Positions 35,575 through 45,001 of a stretch of DNA of 64,000 nucleotides are shown here, piece by piece. The notes below the pieces were generated by a model. The model saw only the letters and a program-made list of their open reading frames with translations. It was not told where the DNA came from and ran no database searches. The first letter of the stretch is position 1; every line of letters starts with the position of its first letter. The position numbers and the translations under genes were made by a program. This stretch comes from Phenylobacterium montanum (GTDB lineage: Bacteria; Pseudomonadota; Alphaproteobacteria; Caulobacterales; Caulobacteraceae), in NCBI RefSeq assembly GCF_018135625.1, contig NZ_CP073078.1, positions 5,178,501 through 5,242,500 on the forward strand, written 5' to 3'.

Positions 35575-37007
35575 GGGGGCTTAGCCAGGCCCCGACGGGT
35601 CGCTGGCTGTCGGCGCGAACCACCGTCCGGTTGGCCATGACCCAAGCCGTCGTAGTGGTCGTGGCCTTCGCCATAGCCGGCTATCTGGCGCACGTTTCGA
35701 TCGGCCGCCTCAATGAGCAGGCGGCCCGCGACCGCGTACGGGGCGAGGCCGCCTCACTTGAGGACGAATTCGCCCTGCGCGGCGGCGCCCACCTGCCGCA
35801 CACCGTGGCCAAGCGTTCTCGGCAACGCCGGGGCTTCGAATATCGTCTGGTCGGGCACGATGGCCAGCTGAAAGCCGGGGTGCTGCCGGCGGCCTCGGGC
35901 GATTATGGCTGGGCCAGCTTGCGCGCGCCGGTCGGCGGGGCGAGCGAACGCTTTCTCGTCTTCAGCGAGCGCCTGCCGGACGGATCGGTGCTGTCGACCG
36001 GCGAGGCCCTCGCCCCAGGCGATGCGCAGATGGCGGCGGTCAACTGGACGCTCCTGGCCTGCGGAACCCTGGGCGTCATCTTCTGCTTCGGCGTCTCATA
36101 CCTGTTCACCCGTCGCGACTGGCTGAGGATCGCGGCCGTGGCCCAGGCGGCGCACGCCGTCTCCGCCGGCCAGCTCGACGTGCGCGTGCCGCTGCAGCCT
36201 GGCGCGCCGCGCGACGACATGGACGAGATGGCCCAGACCTTCAACACCATGCTCGACCGCATCGGCGACCTTCTGCGCCAGGTGCGCCAGGTCTCGACCG
36301 ACATCGCCCATGACCTGCGCACCCCACTGACCCGGCTACGACAGAAGATCGAGCGCCTGGCCCTGGAGGCCCGGGCCGATCCGGCGCTGCTCGCGGCGGT
36401 CCGCGGCCTGGACGGTGACGTCGGCGAGATCCTGCGGACCTTCGACGCCATGCTGCAGCTCTCGGAGATCGAATCGACCGGCCTCGACGACCGCGCCCGG
36501 CCCGTGGCGATCAACGACCTGGCCGAGATCGCCGGGCGGGTCGCCGACGCCTTCCGGCCCGACATTGAGGAGAGCGGGCGAACCCTCGCCGTGAGGACCG
36601 AGCCTGTGCTGGTCCGTGGCGATGGGCGGCTGTTGGCCCAGGCCATGGCCAACCTGCTGGAGAACGCCCTTCGCCACACGCCCCAAGGCGCGTCCATCCA
36701 GGTGCGTGTCGCGGCGGGCGACGGCCGGGCGGTGCTCGTGGTCCAGGACGACGGCCCCGGAATTCCGGCCGCCGAGGCGGCGGCGGTGCTGAAGCCTTTC
36801 GTGCGTCTTGAGCCCAGTCGGCGCATGCCGGGCTCCGGCCTGGGGCTGTCGATCGTGGCGGCGGTCGCCGCCCGCCACCGCGCCCAGCTCAGTCTCGAGG
36901 ATGCGACCCCGGGCCTGAGGGTGAGGCTGGCCTTTGCCGCTGAAGGCGGTGCTTCGTCGGCTCCCGGGAGCCGGGCGGTCCAATCGCGCGCCGCCGTGGC
37001 CGCGTGA
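35571..37007 (+). CDS. Membrane sensor histidine kinase, partner of the preceding regulator
   Basis: A 478-residue kinase: first membrane helix (TQAVVVVVAFAIAGYLAHV), about 120-residue periplasmic domain, second helix (LLACGTLGVIFCFGVSYLF), HAMP, HisKA with phospho-His in TDIAHDLRTPLTRLRQ, and HATPase (NLLENALRHTP, DDGPGIP, GSGLGLSIVAAVAARH). It is translated together with its regulator through a four-base overlap. The signal is unknown; the layout resembles metal- or antimicrobial-responsive kinases of the QseC/PmrB group. Confidence 0.92.
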   Translation: MRGLSQAPTGRWLSARTTVRLAMTQAVVVVVAFAIAGYLAHVSIGRLNEQAARDRVRGEAASLEDEFALRGGAHLPHTVAKRSRQRRGFEYRLVGHDGQLKAGVLPAASGDYGWASLRAPVGGASERFLVFSERLPDGSVLSTGEALAPGDAQMAAVNWTLLACGTLGVIFCFGVSYLFTRRDWLRIAAVAQAAHAVSAGQLDVRVPLQPGAPRDDMDEMAQTFNTMLDRIGDLLRQVRQVSTDIAHDLRTPLTRLRQKIERLALEARADPALLAAVRGLDGDVGEILRTFDAMLQLSEIESTGLDDRARPVAINDLAEIAGRVADAFRPDIEESGRTLAVRTEPVLVRGDGRLLAQAMANLLENALRHTPQGASIQVRVAAGDGRAVLVVQDDGPGIPAAEAAAVLKPFVRLEPSRRMPGSGLGLSIVAAVAARHRAQLSLEDATPGLRVRLAFAAEGGASSAPGSRAVQSRAAVAA

Positions 37008-37334
37008 CATCGCTTTTCCAGCGCAAGCCTCAAGCATACGTCCAAATCGTGGTCGCTCAAAGGGCTCGAAAGATTGAAAAGATTCAATCTTGCAGGCGCG
37101 GCGCCTCTTTTCGGCGAAGTATGTAAAATTCGATAAACTTATCTATGCCTTAGCATGGCTTCGTGGAACCGTCACAAAAGCCGTGCAAATCCTTCACTTG
37201 AAGCCCGTCTACAGCAACCGGCTATAGCCCCCTTGACGTCGGCGCGGCCCGAAAGGGCGTCCGACGGGGCTGTCGTACGGCATGGCGCCGCGGCGGCCCA
37301 GCGCGTGTTGGCGCAGGACAAGACGAGGGGATAG
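37008..37334. other. Leader region of the TonB-dependent receptor gene
   Basis: About 330 bases, AT rich in the middle (GTATGTAAAATTCGATAAACTTATC), consistent with a promoter. GTCACAAAAGCCGTGCAAA faintly recalls a Pho box but is too degenerate to call. No Fur-like palindrome or riboswitch was recognised. Confidence 0.35.
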
Positions 37335-39551
37335 ATGAAAACGACTTCTTTTGCCGGCGCCCTGGCGCTCGGCGCCTCGGTGGCCACGCTCTTGGCCGCC
37401 GTTCCGGCCCTCGCGGCCGACGCAGCGGCCGCCGCCGGCACGCCGGCCGGTTCCGGCGCCGAAGCGACCGACATCACCAACATCGTAGTGACCGCCGAGC
37501 ACAATATCGCCGCCGCCACCGCCCCTACCAAGGCGTCGCTGACCGAGCAGCAGCCGGAATCAATCATCACCCATCGCTTCATCGAGGACGTGCGCCCCGA
37601 GAGCGGCGACTACACGACCACTGTCCTGATCGCCCCCAGCATGGCGGGCACCTCATCCAACGGCGGCGGCGTGGGCGAGACCAACAAGTCGACCCTGCGC
37701 GGCTTTCAGGACGGAATGTACAACCTGACCTACGACGGCATCGCCTTCGGCGACACCAACGACCCGACCCACCACCCTGCCTCCTACTTCCCGGCCTCGA
37801 CCATCGGTGCGGCGGTGATCGACCGCGGCCCCGGCTCCGCCGGCGACCTTGGTCAAGCCAATTTCGGCGGCGCCATCCACCTGTTCTCCCCGACGGTCAG
37901 CAATGCCTTCGGCACGTCGCAGAAGTTCACCTATGGAACCTTCGACACCATGATGTCGGTCAGCCAGTTGCAGACCGGCGCGGTGGACGCCCTGCATGGC
38001 GGCAAGCTGCTCCTGGTCTTCCAGGAACTGCGGTCTGACGGCGAACTGTCCAATTCCGACGGCGTGGCTCAAAACCAGACGCTGAAGTACGTCCAGCCGA
38101 TCAACGACAAGACCACCCTGACCCTGTTCGCGTCGCACAACTATACTCGCTACTTCCAGTCCGACGCCGGCCCGGGCGAGACATGGCGACAGGTCCAGAC
38201 CTACGGGAAGAATTTCGCTCTTACGAACGACCCGACCGACGAGCACTACAAGGGCTTCAATCACGAGAAGAAGCAGACCGATTTCGAATATATCGACCTG
38301 AAGGGCGACGTTGGTTACGGCGTGACCTATGAGGATCAGGCCTACACCTACTTCTATTCCAACAAGACCATCTCGGTGAACGACATCACCGGCTTGATCG
38401 GCCAGAACACCTCGCCGCCAAAGAGCTCGAAGCTGCCGGCGACCGACATCGGCGGCTACGACAAGGGTAACCGATACCGTGTCTACGGCGACATCGTGCG
38501 GATCAACAAGGACTGGTCGTTCGGCACCTTGAAGGCCGGGGCTCTGTGGGAAGGCTCCAGCACCGACCGCCACAACCTCTATATCGACCTGACCCAGGGC
38601 GGCATCGCGGACAACAAGTTCAAGACCGGCGTGCTGAACGCCAAGACCCTCGAATACTCCAGCTGGGACCAGTACCAGGTGTTCGCCGATTTCGAATGGC
38701 GGCCGCTGGAGAACCTGACCATCCAGCCGGGGGTCAAGTACGTCAACTTCACCCGCAATATCGACGGGATCGAAGAAAATAGCGGCACGCCGAACTTCCC
38801 CAAGCACACCTCGGCGATCGGCAGCAACACCTATGACAAGCCGCTCTATTTCGCGACGGTGAACTACCGGATCCTGCCCTACTGGTCGGTCTACGGCCAA
38901 TATGCGACCGGCTTTTTGATCCCCTCGCTGTCCTTCCTGCAGGCGACCAACCCCAGCCTGAACTCGCTCCAGCCGGAAGAGACCACCAACTATCAGCTCG
39001 GTACGGTCTTCACTCGCGGCCACGTCACCGCCGACGCCGACGTCTACCAGATCCACGTGACCAACCTGCAGGTCGCCGACCCGACCGGCCAGTTCTACGA
39101 GAACGCCGGCACGGCCGACTATTCCGGGGTGGAAGGCCAGGCCGCCTACGCCTTCGACTTCGGCCTGACCCTGTTCGCCAACGGCTCGCTCAACACGGCC
39201 AAGAACGCCACTGCGCACAATACCGAGCTCAATGCGCCGAAGTGGACCGACGCGGTGGGCGCTCTCTACAACAAGGGGCCGTGGTCGGCTGCGGTCACCT
39301 ACAAGCAGACCGGCGCTCAGGTGGTGGCCTATTCGCCAAACGCCCAGGAACTCCCGGCCTACGACACCACCGACGCCTCGGTCGCCTACGATTTCGGCCA
39401 TTTCAAGGTGAAGCTCGCCGGCTTCAACCTGTTCGACAACCGCGCTGTCATCAATTTCAGCGGCGCGACCCTCTATTCCGCGGCCGACGCCGGCCTCTAC
39501 CAGTTCCAGGCGGGTCGTCAGATCCAGGTCACCCTGGAGGCCAAGTTCTAA
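37335..39551 (+). CDS. TonB-dependent outer-membrane receptor
   Basis: A 738-residue receptor: cleavable signal peptide (SVATLLAAVPALAADA), TonB-box region ITNIVVTAEH, plug domain with the NKSTLRGFQDGMYNLTYDGI segment, then a long beta-barrel rich in aromatic strands, ending in the barrel signature FQAGRQIQVTLEAKF with terminal Phe. It imports a siderophore, metal complex, carbohydrate or other scarce nutrient using TonB energy; the substrate cannot be told. It is monocistronic, followed by a terminator, and downstream of a two-component system. Confidence 0.93.
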   Translation: MKTTSFAGALALGASVATLLAAVPALAADAAAAAGTPAGSGAEATDITNIVVTAEHNIAAATAPTKASLTEQQPESIITHRFIEDVRPESGDYTTTVLIAPSMAGTSSNGGGVGETNKSTLRGFQDGMYNLTYDGIAFGDTNDPTHHPASYFPASTIGAAVIDRGPGSAGDLGQANFGGAIHLFSPTVSNAFGTSQKFTYGTFDTMMSVSQLQTGAVDALHGGKLLLVFQELRSDGELSNSDGVAQNQTLKYVQPINDKTTLTLFASHNYTRYFQSDAGPGETWRQVQTYGKNFALTNDPTDEHYKGFNHEKKQTDFEYIDLKGDVGYGVTYEDQAYTYFYSNKTISVNDITGLIGQNTSPPKSSKLPATDIGGYDKGNRYRVYGDIVRINKDWSFGTLKAGALWEGSSTDRHNLYIDLTQGGIADNKFKTGVLNAKTLEYSSWDQYQVFADFEWRPLENLTIQPGVKYVNFTRNIDGIEENSGTPNFPKHTSAIGSNTYDKPLYFATVNYRILPYWSVYGQYATGFLIPSLSFLQATNPSLNSLQPEETTNYQLGTVFTRGHVTADADVYQIHVTNLQVADPTGQFYENAGTADYSGVEGQAAYAFDFGLTLFANGSLNTAKNATAHNTELNAPKWTDAVGALYNKGPWSAAVTYKQTGAQVVAYSPNAQELPAYDTTDASVAYDFGHFKVKLAGFNLFDNRAVINFSGATLYSAADAGLYQFQAGRQIQVTLEAKF

Positions 39552-39564
39552 GCGACGATATGTC

Positions 39565-39591
39565 AACTGGGCCGGCGAGGCCGGCCCAGTT
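39565..39591 (+). terminator. GC-rich stem-loop after the receptor gene
   Basis: A 12-bp perfect stem (AACTGGGCCGGC / GCCGGCCCAGTT) with a GAG loop, 13 bases after the receptor stop. The T content after it is modest (AGCTTT). It may be a first terminator or an mRNA stabiliser. Confidence 0.6.
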
Positions 39592-39631
39592 AGCTTTAGG
39601 CCCGATCTTTTTGATCGGAGGTCACTTGACT

Positions 39632-39668
39632 AAAAAGCGGCGGCCCGCCCGGACCGCCGCTCTTTTTT
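39632..39668. terminator. Bidirectional intrinsic terminator
   Basis: Stem AGCGGCGG / CCGCCGCT with a ten-base loop, followed by CTTTTTTT on the plus strand and, read from the other side, by TTTTT. It sits exactly between the receptor gene and the convergent hemolysin III gene, so it can end both transcripts. Confidence 0.85.
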
Positions 39669-39677
39669 TCACCGGCG

Positions 39678-40349
39678 TCAGGCGTGCGCCGCCAATACCA
39701 CCCCGGTGAACACCGCCACATAGTGCAGGCTGGCCGCGGCGATGACGAAACCGTGCCAGATCGCCCGGCGGAAGGGCAGGCGGCTGTGGAACACCAGGGT
39801 TCCGGTCGTATAGATCAGTCCGCCCAGGACCAGGAGGACGAAGGCGCCGGTCGGTACGTCGACGAACAGCGGCCGGATCATGAACACCGCCAGCCAGCCG
39901 AAACCGACATAGACCGCCGTCCACAGCCAATCCGGCGACTTCTTGACCAAGAGCTTGCCGGCCACCCCGGCCAGGGCCACGCCCCAGACCAGGGCCGTGA
40001 CCCCCAGCGCCCATCCACCCTCGAACCTCTGGCTGGTGAATGGGGTGTAGGAGCCGGCGATCATCATGAAGATGCCGGCCTCGTCCAGGCGGCGCAGGAA
40101 CGGCCGCGCGGCCGAGGGGCGGCTCAGGTTGTAGGCGGCCGAACAGCCCAACATGGTGATCAGGCAGAGAGCGTAGAGGCTGGTCGCGGCGGTCAGCCCG
40201 CCGCCATGGCCGGTGCGCAGGGCCAAGCCTACCAGGAAGGCCCCGCCGGCGGCGGCGCCCACGATGCCGACGGCGTGCATCCACCAGTCGGCGAGCTTCT
40301 CCGCACGGTTCGGATAGTGTTCGACCAGATATTCAGCGGCGATCGACAC
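39678..40349 (-). CDS. Hemolysin III (PAQR-family) membrane protein
   Basis: A 223-residue membrane protein with seven hydrophobic segments and PAQR/HlyIII motifs: EKLADWWMHAVGIVGA, LCLITMLGCSAAYNLSRP, LRRLDEAGIFMMIAGSYTPF and the late HSRLPFRRAIWHGFVIAAASLHYVAV, with His residues that form the metal site. The GTG at 40349 was chosen because GGGAGG lies five bases upstream; the earlier ATG would add 45 unconserved residues. Function in bacteria is poorly known. Confidence 0.9.
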   Translation of the reverse strand: MSIAAEYLVEHYPNRAEKLADWWMHAVGIVGAAAGGAFLVGLALRTGHGGGLTAATSLYALCLITMLGCSAAYNLSRPSAARPFLRRLDEAGIFMMIAGSYTPFTSQRFEGGWALGVTALVWGVALAGVAGKLLVKKSPDWLWTAVYVGFGWLAVFMIRPLFVDVPTGAFVLLVLGGLIYTTGTLVFHSRLPFRRAIWHGFVIAAASLHYVAVFTGVVLAAHA

Positions 40350-40550
40350 GCTTGCCTCCCTTGACGCAGCAGGGCCTCGTTCCTCGCCGAGGGGGTTCTC
40401 CCATCGGCGGACAAAGAATCCTTCTTGAACAGATACTTGTGATCGACCACGCCGCCTGTGACTCAAGTAACGCTGGCCGATCACGACTACGACCCTGATA
40501 TTGCGCAGGCCGGCTTAACAGGTGGTGGTCGGGATCGTCAGGAACCATTC

Positions 40551-41057
40551 ATGGAGCCCAAAATGTGGCAGGACCTGTTGTCGCAGGGCGCAGTCGTCGG
40601 AGAACGCCTGAAGGCGCGAAAGGAAACCGTGGCCGTAGCGGAATCTTCCTCCGGCGGCCTGATTTCCGCCGCCCTGCTCAGCGTCGCCGGCGCCTCCGCC
40701 TATTTCCTCGGCGGCGGGGTGGTCTACACCGCCAAGGCGCGGGTGCTGCTCATGGACCTGCCGCGCGAGGCTGTGGCGGGCATGCGCTCGGCCAGCGAGC
40801 CCTACGCCCTGCTCCTGGCCCGCACCGCGCGCGAGCGATTCGGCGCCACCTGGGGCCTGTCCGAGACCGGCGCGGCCGGGCCGACCGGCAACCCCTATGG
40901 CGACGCCGCCGGTCACACCTGCATCGCCATCTCGGGGCCGGTTGAGATGGCCATCACCTTAGAAACCGGCTCAGGCGACCGCGCCGCCAATATGGAAGCC
41001 TTCGCCGCCAGGGCGCTCGAGGTCCTGTCGGTCGCTCTTGACGGAGACTCGCAATGA
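40551..41057 (+). CDS. CinA C-terminal-domain protein (nicotinamide-nucleotide amidase type)
   Basis: A 168-residue single-domain protein matching the CinA/PncC amidase: VAVAESSSGGLISAALLSVAGASAYFLGGGVVYT (conserved AES..GG and S/T positions), TWGLSETGAAGPTGNPYGDAAGHTCIAISG. The family converts nicotinamide mononucleotide to nicotinic acid mononucleotide in pyridine-nucleotide recycling. The ATG at 40551 follows AGGA by seven bases. The stop overlaps the next gene (ATGA), so the two are co-translated. Confidence 0.88.
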   Translation: MEPKMWQDLLSQGAVVGERLKARKETVAVAESSSGGLISAALLSVAGASAYFLGGGVVYTAKARVLLMDLPREAVAGMRSASEPYALLLARTARERFGATWGLSETGAAGPTGNPYGDAAGHTCIAISGPVEMAITLETGSGDRAANMEAFAARALEVLSVALDGDSQ

Positions 41058-41791
41058 TCAAGGCGCTGGTCCTGGCCGCGAGTCTGTCCCTCGTCGCCGC
41101 CGCGCCGGCGGTGAAGCCCTATGTCGCTGCGGCCCTGTCCGACCCGGCGCGCAGCGCCGACATCGGCGTCGACGCCCGCCGCAAGCCGGCCGAAATTCTG
41201 GCCTTCGCCGGGCTGAAGCCCGGAGACACGGTGGTCGATCTCCTGCCCGGCGGCGGCTACTTCACCCGCATCTTCTCCAAGGTGGTGGGGCCCAAGGGGC
41301 GGGTGATCGTCATCTGGGCCAAGGAATACGCCGCCGAGGCCCATCCCGACCCCGAGAACAGCCGCAAGCTCGCCGCTTCGCCCGGCTTCGGCAACATCAC
41401 CGTGCTGGACGAGCCGGCCGCCGCCTTCTCCACGCCTGAGCCGGTGGACATGGTCTTCACCAGCCAGAACTATCACGACTACCCCGACAAGTTCATGGGC
41501 AAGGTCGATCCCGTCGCCTTCGACCGCCAGGTGTTCAAGGCGCTGAAGCCGGGCGGGACCTTCCTGGTCATCGACCATGTCGCCGAGGCGGGCTCAGCTA
41601 TGCGCGACACCGACACCTTGCACCGGATCGACCCGGCCATCGTCAAGCGCCAGGTCACGTCGGTCGGCTTCGTCTTCCAGGGCGAGAGCCGCGCCCTGCG
41701 CAACCCGGCCGACGATCACAGGAAGGCTGTGTTCGACAAGGCGATCCGCGGCCACACCGACCAGTTCATCTACAAGTTCAGAAAGCCGTAG
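41054..41791 (+). CDS. Predicted exported class I methyltransferase
   Basis: A 245-residue protein with an N-terminal signal peptide (LVLAASLSLVAAAPAVKP) ahead of a Rossmann SAM-binding fold: GDTVVDLLPGGGYFTRIFSKVVGPKGRVIVIW (motif I), then FKALKPGGTFLVIDHVAEAG and a C-terminal sheet. This type of periplasmic methyltransferase-like protein occurs in proteobacteria, but its substrate is unknown, and SAM supply outside the cytoplasm is unexplained. The ATG overlaps the cinA-like stop. Confidence 0.85.
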   Translation: MIKALVLAASLSLVAAAPAVKPYVAAALSDPARSADIGVDARRKPAEILAFAGLKPGDTVVDLLPGGGYFTRIFSKVVGPKGRVIVIWAKEYAAEAHPDPENSRKLAASPGFGNITVLDEPAAAFSTPEPVDMVFTSQNYHDYPDKFMGKVDPVAFDRQVFKALKPGGTFLVIDHVAEAGSAMRDTDTLHRIDPAIVKRQVTSVGFVFQGESRALRNPADDHRKAVFDKAIRGHTDQFIYKFRKP

Positions 41792-41799
41792 CGCGGAGC

Positions 41800-42336
41800 T
41801 TATTTCCGCGCCGCGGCGGCCAAGGCTGCAACAGCCGCGCGCAAGGCCGGCCCCAGAACCGGATCGGCGATCAAGCCGGCTTCGTCCAAGTCCCGCCCGG
41901 TCATCGGGATCACGGGCGAGGCTGCTTCGACCACCACGGCGCTCAACATGCCGACCGTGTCGACCAGCGAGGCCTGGGCGATCGTGGCCCGGGCCGAGGC
42001 GTTGATTAGGCCCGCCGGCTTGTCGACCATCTCTCCTGAGGAGACAATCCAGTCGAGCGCGTTCTTCAGGCTGCCCGGCACGCCGTGGGCATATTCCGGG
42101 CTGCAGATCAGGATCGCGTCCGCCGCCGCCAGCCTTCGCCGGAAGGCCTGGACCACCGCCGGCGCGCCGGCCTCGTCGAGGTCGGGGCTGAAGTGGGGCA
42201 GGTCGGCGAGACCCTCGAACAGGTCGAACACGACCCCCGGCGGCGCGACCTGGGCCGCGGCGCGGATCAGCACGCTGTTGGAGGAGGCGGCCCTCAGGCT
42301 GCCGGAAATGGCGAGGACGCGGATCTCAGCCGGCAT
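41800..42336 (-). CDS. NADPH-dependent FMN reductase-family flavoprotein
   Basis: A 178-residue flavodoxin-like protein: FMN phosphate-binding LAISGSLRAASSNSVL, LICSPEYAHGVPGSLKNALDWI and NASARATIAQASLVDTVGML. It reduces FMN, quinones or chromate-type substrates with NAD(P)H. The ATG at 42336 matches the usual family start just before the first strand. It overlaps the end of the rhtA-like gene by 11 bases on the same strand, so the two form an operon. Confidence 0.9.
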   Translation of the reverse strand: MPAEIRVLAISGSLRAASSNSVLIRAAAQVAPPGVVFDLFEGLADLPHFSPDLDEAGAPAVVQAFRRRLAAADAILICSPEYAHGVPGSLKNALDWIVSSGEMVDKPAGLINASARATIAQASLVDTVGMLSAVVVEAASPVIPMTGRDLDEAGLIADPVLGPALRAAVAALAAAARK

Positions 42337-43225
42337 GGCCGCCGCCCCCACCACGGGCCGTCATGGCTGCGCCCAGCGAGGCCGCCATCACGCAGCCCAT
42401 GCCCAGCCATTGGGTGACGGTCAGTCGCTCGCCCAAGAGCGCCAGGCCGGACAGGGCGGCGAAGGCCGGCTCCAGGCTCATCAAGACGCCGAAGGTGCGG
42501 GTCGGCACGCGCTTCATCGCCATCATCTCAAGGGAGTAGGGCAATACGCTGGACAAGACCGCCACCGCCAGGGCCACCGGCAACACCGCCGGGTTCAGCA
42601 GCCGCACGCCGGCGCTCGCCGCGCCCACCGGAACCGCCACCAGGGCTGCGACGCAGGAGCCGAGCGCCGTCGCCCGGGCGCTGGGCAGAAGCACGCTCAG
42701 CTTCTGCCCGAACCAGATATAGGCCGCCCAGCAGGCCCCCGCCGCCAGGGCCAGGGCCACCCCGATCGGATCGACCGCGCCCTTGACCTGTTTCAGCAGC
42801 AGGATCAGGCAGACCCCCGCCACCGCCAGCGCCACCCAGGCCAGGTCCAGCCGGCGGTGCGAGGTGACCAGCGCCAGGCCCAAAGGCCCGGTGAACTCGA
42901 TGGCCACCGCCAGGCCCAGGGGCAGGCGCTGCAGCGCGGAATAGAAAATCGGGTTCATGATCCCCAGCACCACGCCATAGGCCAGCACCGCCCGTCGCTC
43001 CGCAGGTCCAAGCTCGCCGCGCCACGGCCGCGCCACCAGGACCAGGATCAGGCTGGCGAAAACCAGCCGCAGGGCCGCCGCGCCCAGGGGACCGACCAGA
43101 GCAAACATCTGCTTGGCCAGGCTGGCCCCGATCTGCACCGTGGCCATGGCGGCCAGCAGCAGCAGGATCGAGCCCGCCAGGCCCGCGCTCCGGCCGGGCG
43201 CCCTTTCAAGCGTCGCTTGGGTCAT
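42326..43225 (-). CDS. rhtA: RhtA-like threonine/homoserine exporter (EamA family)
   Basis: A 299-residue, ten-helix EamA transporter. The resemblance to E. coli RhtA runs the whole length: GASLAKQMFALVGPLGAAALRL, PLGLAVAIEFTGPLGLAL, GACWAAYIWFGQK, SSVLPYSLEMMAMKRVPTRTFG and LMSLEPAFAALSGLALLGE. It exports threonine, homoserine or related amino acids. The ATG at 43225 was chosen; an upstream TTG is less likely. It is divergent from an MFS gene 113 bases away. Confidence 0.9.
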   Translation of the reverse strand: MTQATLERAPGRSAGLAGSILLLLAAMATVQIGASLAKQMFALVGPLGAAALRLVFASLILVLVARPWRGELGPAERRAVLAYGVVLGIMNPIFYSALQRLPLGLAVAIEFTGPLGLALVTSHRRLDLAWVALAVAGVCLILLLKQVKGAVDPIGVALALAAGACWAAYIWFGQKLSVLLPSARATALGSCVAALVAVPVGAASAGVRLLNPAVLPVALAVAVLSSVLPYSLEMMAMKRVPTRTFGVLMSLEPAFAALSGLALLGERLTVTQWLGMGCVMAASLGAAMTARGGGGGHAG

Positions 43226-43338
43226 GCTGCGCAGGTAGGCGTTCCAGGGCGCCGGCTCCAGCCTTTGTCCAAGGGGCGGCAAAAAAACTTCACCGCGGCA
43301 GGCCTCGCCATCCTGCGATCTCAGCCTAAATAGCGCCC

Positions 43339-44886
43339 ATGACAGAACAGCAGTCCCCGGCGCAGCCCGGCCCGATGACCGGCCCGGCCCTGGCGATCAC
43401 GGCCGTCGCCCTGGCGCTTGGCACCTTCATGCAGGTGCTGGACAGCACCATCGCCAACGTCTCCCTGCCGACCATCTCCGGCGACCTGGGCGTCAGCCCC
43501 AGCCAGGGGACCTGGGTGATCACCTCGTTCGCCGTGGCCAACGGGGTCTCGGTGCCCATGACCGGCTGGCTGATGCAGCGCTATGGCGTGGTCAAGACCT
43601 TCGTCGCCTCGGTGGCCCTGTTCACCCTGTTCTCCATGCTGTGCGGCCTTTCCTGGAGCATGGGCTCGCTGATCCTGTTCCGCATTCTGCAGGGCGCCAC
43701 CTCCGGCCCGCTGATTCCGGGCTCCCAGGCGTTGCTGCTCTCGATCTTTCCGGCCAATCGCCGGGGAACGGCGCTCGGGGTCTGGTCGGTGACGACCCTG
43801 GTGGCCCCGGTCTGCGGCCCGCTGCTGGGCGGCTATATCTCGGACAACTGGTCCTGGCCCTGGATATTCCTGATCAATCTGCCGGTGGGCGTGGTCTGCG
43901 GCGTGATCTGCTGGCGCAATCTTGCTGCGCGCGAAACGCCGACCCGTCGGTTGCCGGTGGACACGGTGGGCTTGGGCCTGCTGATCCTCTTCGTAGGCTC
44001 GCTTCAGGTGATGCTGGACACCGGCAAGGACGCCGACTGGTTCTCCTCTCCCGTGATCGTGGCCTTGGCCTGTATCGCCGGGGTCAGTTTCTGCGCCTGG
44101 CTGATCTGGGAAACGACCACGCCCTATCCGATCGTCGACCTGTCCCTGTTCCGCTCGCGCAACTTCGCCCTCGGCACCCTGGCCTATTCGGCCGGCTACG
44201 CCATTTTCTTCGGCAACAACCTGCTTCTGCCGCTCTGGCTGCAGACCCAAGTGGGCTATGTGGCGACATGGGCGGGCATGGTGGCCGCGCCCAGCGGCGT
44301 TGTCGCCCTGCTTTGCACCCCCTTCGCCACTCGCTCCCTGCAGAAATACGACGCCCGGATGGTCGCTTCAGTGGCCATGGTCGCCTTCGCCGCCTCCTAT
44401 TTCATGCGCGCCGGCTTCACGCCCGACGCCAATTTCATGACCTTCGTCATGCCCATGCTGGTTCAGGGCGTGTCGATGAGCGTCTTCTTCGTTTCGCTGG
44501 TCACGATCTGCCTGGGCGACATGCCGCCCCAGAGGACACCGGCGGCGGCCGGCCTCTCCAACTTCTGCCGCTACACCGCAGGCAGCTTCGCCGCTTCCGT
44601 GACCACCACGCTCTGGGACAACCGGGAGACCGTGCACCAGAGCCGCATGGCCGAGAACGCGCCTGACGCGGTCCTCAGCGGCGCGCTGGACCAGCTTCAG
44701 CACGTGGGCCTGACCGGGCTGCAAGCCCTGGGCAGCGTCACCAACATCGCTGTGCGCCAGGCCTACGCCTTGGCCTCGGTCGATTTCTTCTGGGCCTCCG
44801 GCTGGCTGATGCTGCTGGCCGTGCCGCTGATCTGGCTGACGCGCCGACCCGGCGCCCCTGGCGGGGCCGGCGCGGCCGCCGATTGA
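43339..44886 (+). CDS. DHA2-family MFS transporter (second copy)
   Basis: A 515-residue, 14-helix transporter clearly paralogous to the pump at 29.7-31.2 kb: TFMQVLDSTIANVSLPTISGDLGVSPSQGTWVITSFAVAN, then FRILQGATSGPLIPGSQALL. Unlike that pump it has no adaptor or outer-membrane gene beside it, so it may use shared partners or work alone. It is monocistronic. Confidence 0.92.
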   Translation: MTEQQSPAQPGPMTGPALAITAVALALGTFMQVLDSTIANVSLPTISGDLGVSPSQGTWVITSFAVANGVSVPMTGWLMQRYGVVKTFVASVALFTLFSMLCGLSWSMGSLILFRILQGATSGPLIPGSQALLLSIFPANRRGTALGVWSVTTLVAPVCGPLLGGYISDNWSWPWIFLINLPVGVVCGVICWRNLAARETPTRRLPVDTVGLGLLILFVGSLQVMLDTGKDADWFSSPVIVALACIAGVSFCAWLIWETTTPYPIVDLSLFRSRNFALGTLAYSAGYAIFFGNNLLLPLWLQTQVGYVATWAGMVAAPSGVVALLCTPFATRSLQKYDARMVASVAMVAFAASYFMRAGFTPDANFMTFVMPMLVQGVSMSVFFVSLVTICLGDMPPQRTPAAAGLSNFCRYTAGSFAASVTTTLWDNRETVHQSRMAENAPDAVLSGALDQLQHVGLTGLQALGSVTNIAVRQAYALASVDFFWASGWLMLLAVPLIWLTRRPGAPGGAGAAAD

Positions 44887-45001
44887 GGCGAACTCGCCAC
44901 ATAGCGTCTCGCAGCGGCAAAACTGCGCCATGTTTGCGCAACAACGAAGCAATGGAGGCAGGCTATGCCGTCGCCAGTCATCCATCGCTAGGACAACACC
45001 G

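Noticed and set aside
37168-37195. Pho box before the TonB-dependent receptor gene
   Set aside because: Only one loosely matching half; no second repeat at the required spacing.
29683-44886. The two DHA2 transporters as a recent tandem or segmental duplication
   Set aside because: They share family motifs but differ widely elsewhere and have different neighbours; ordinary paralogues.
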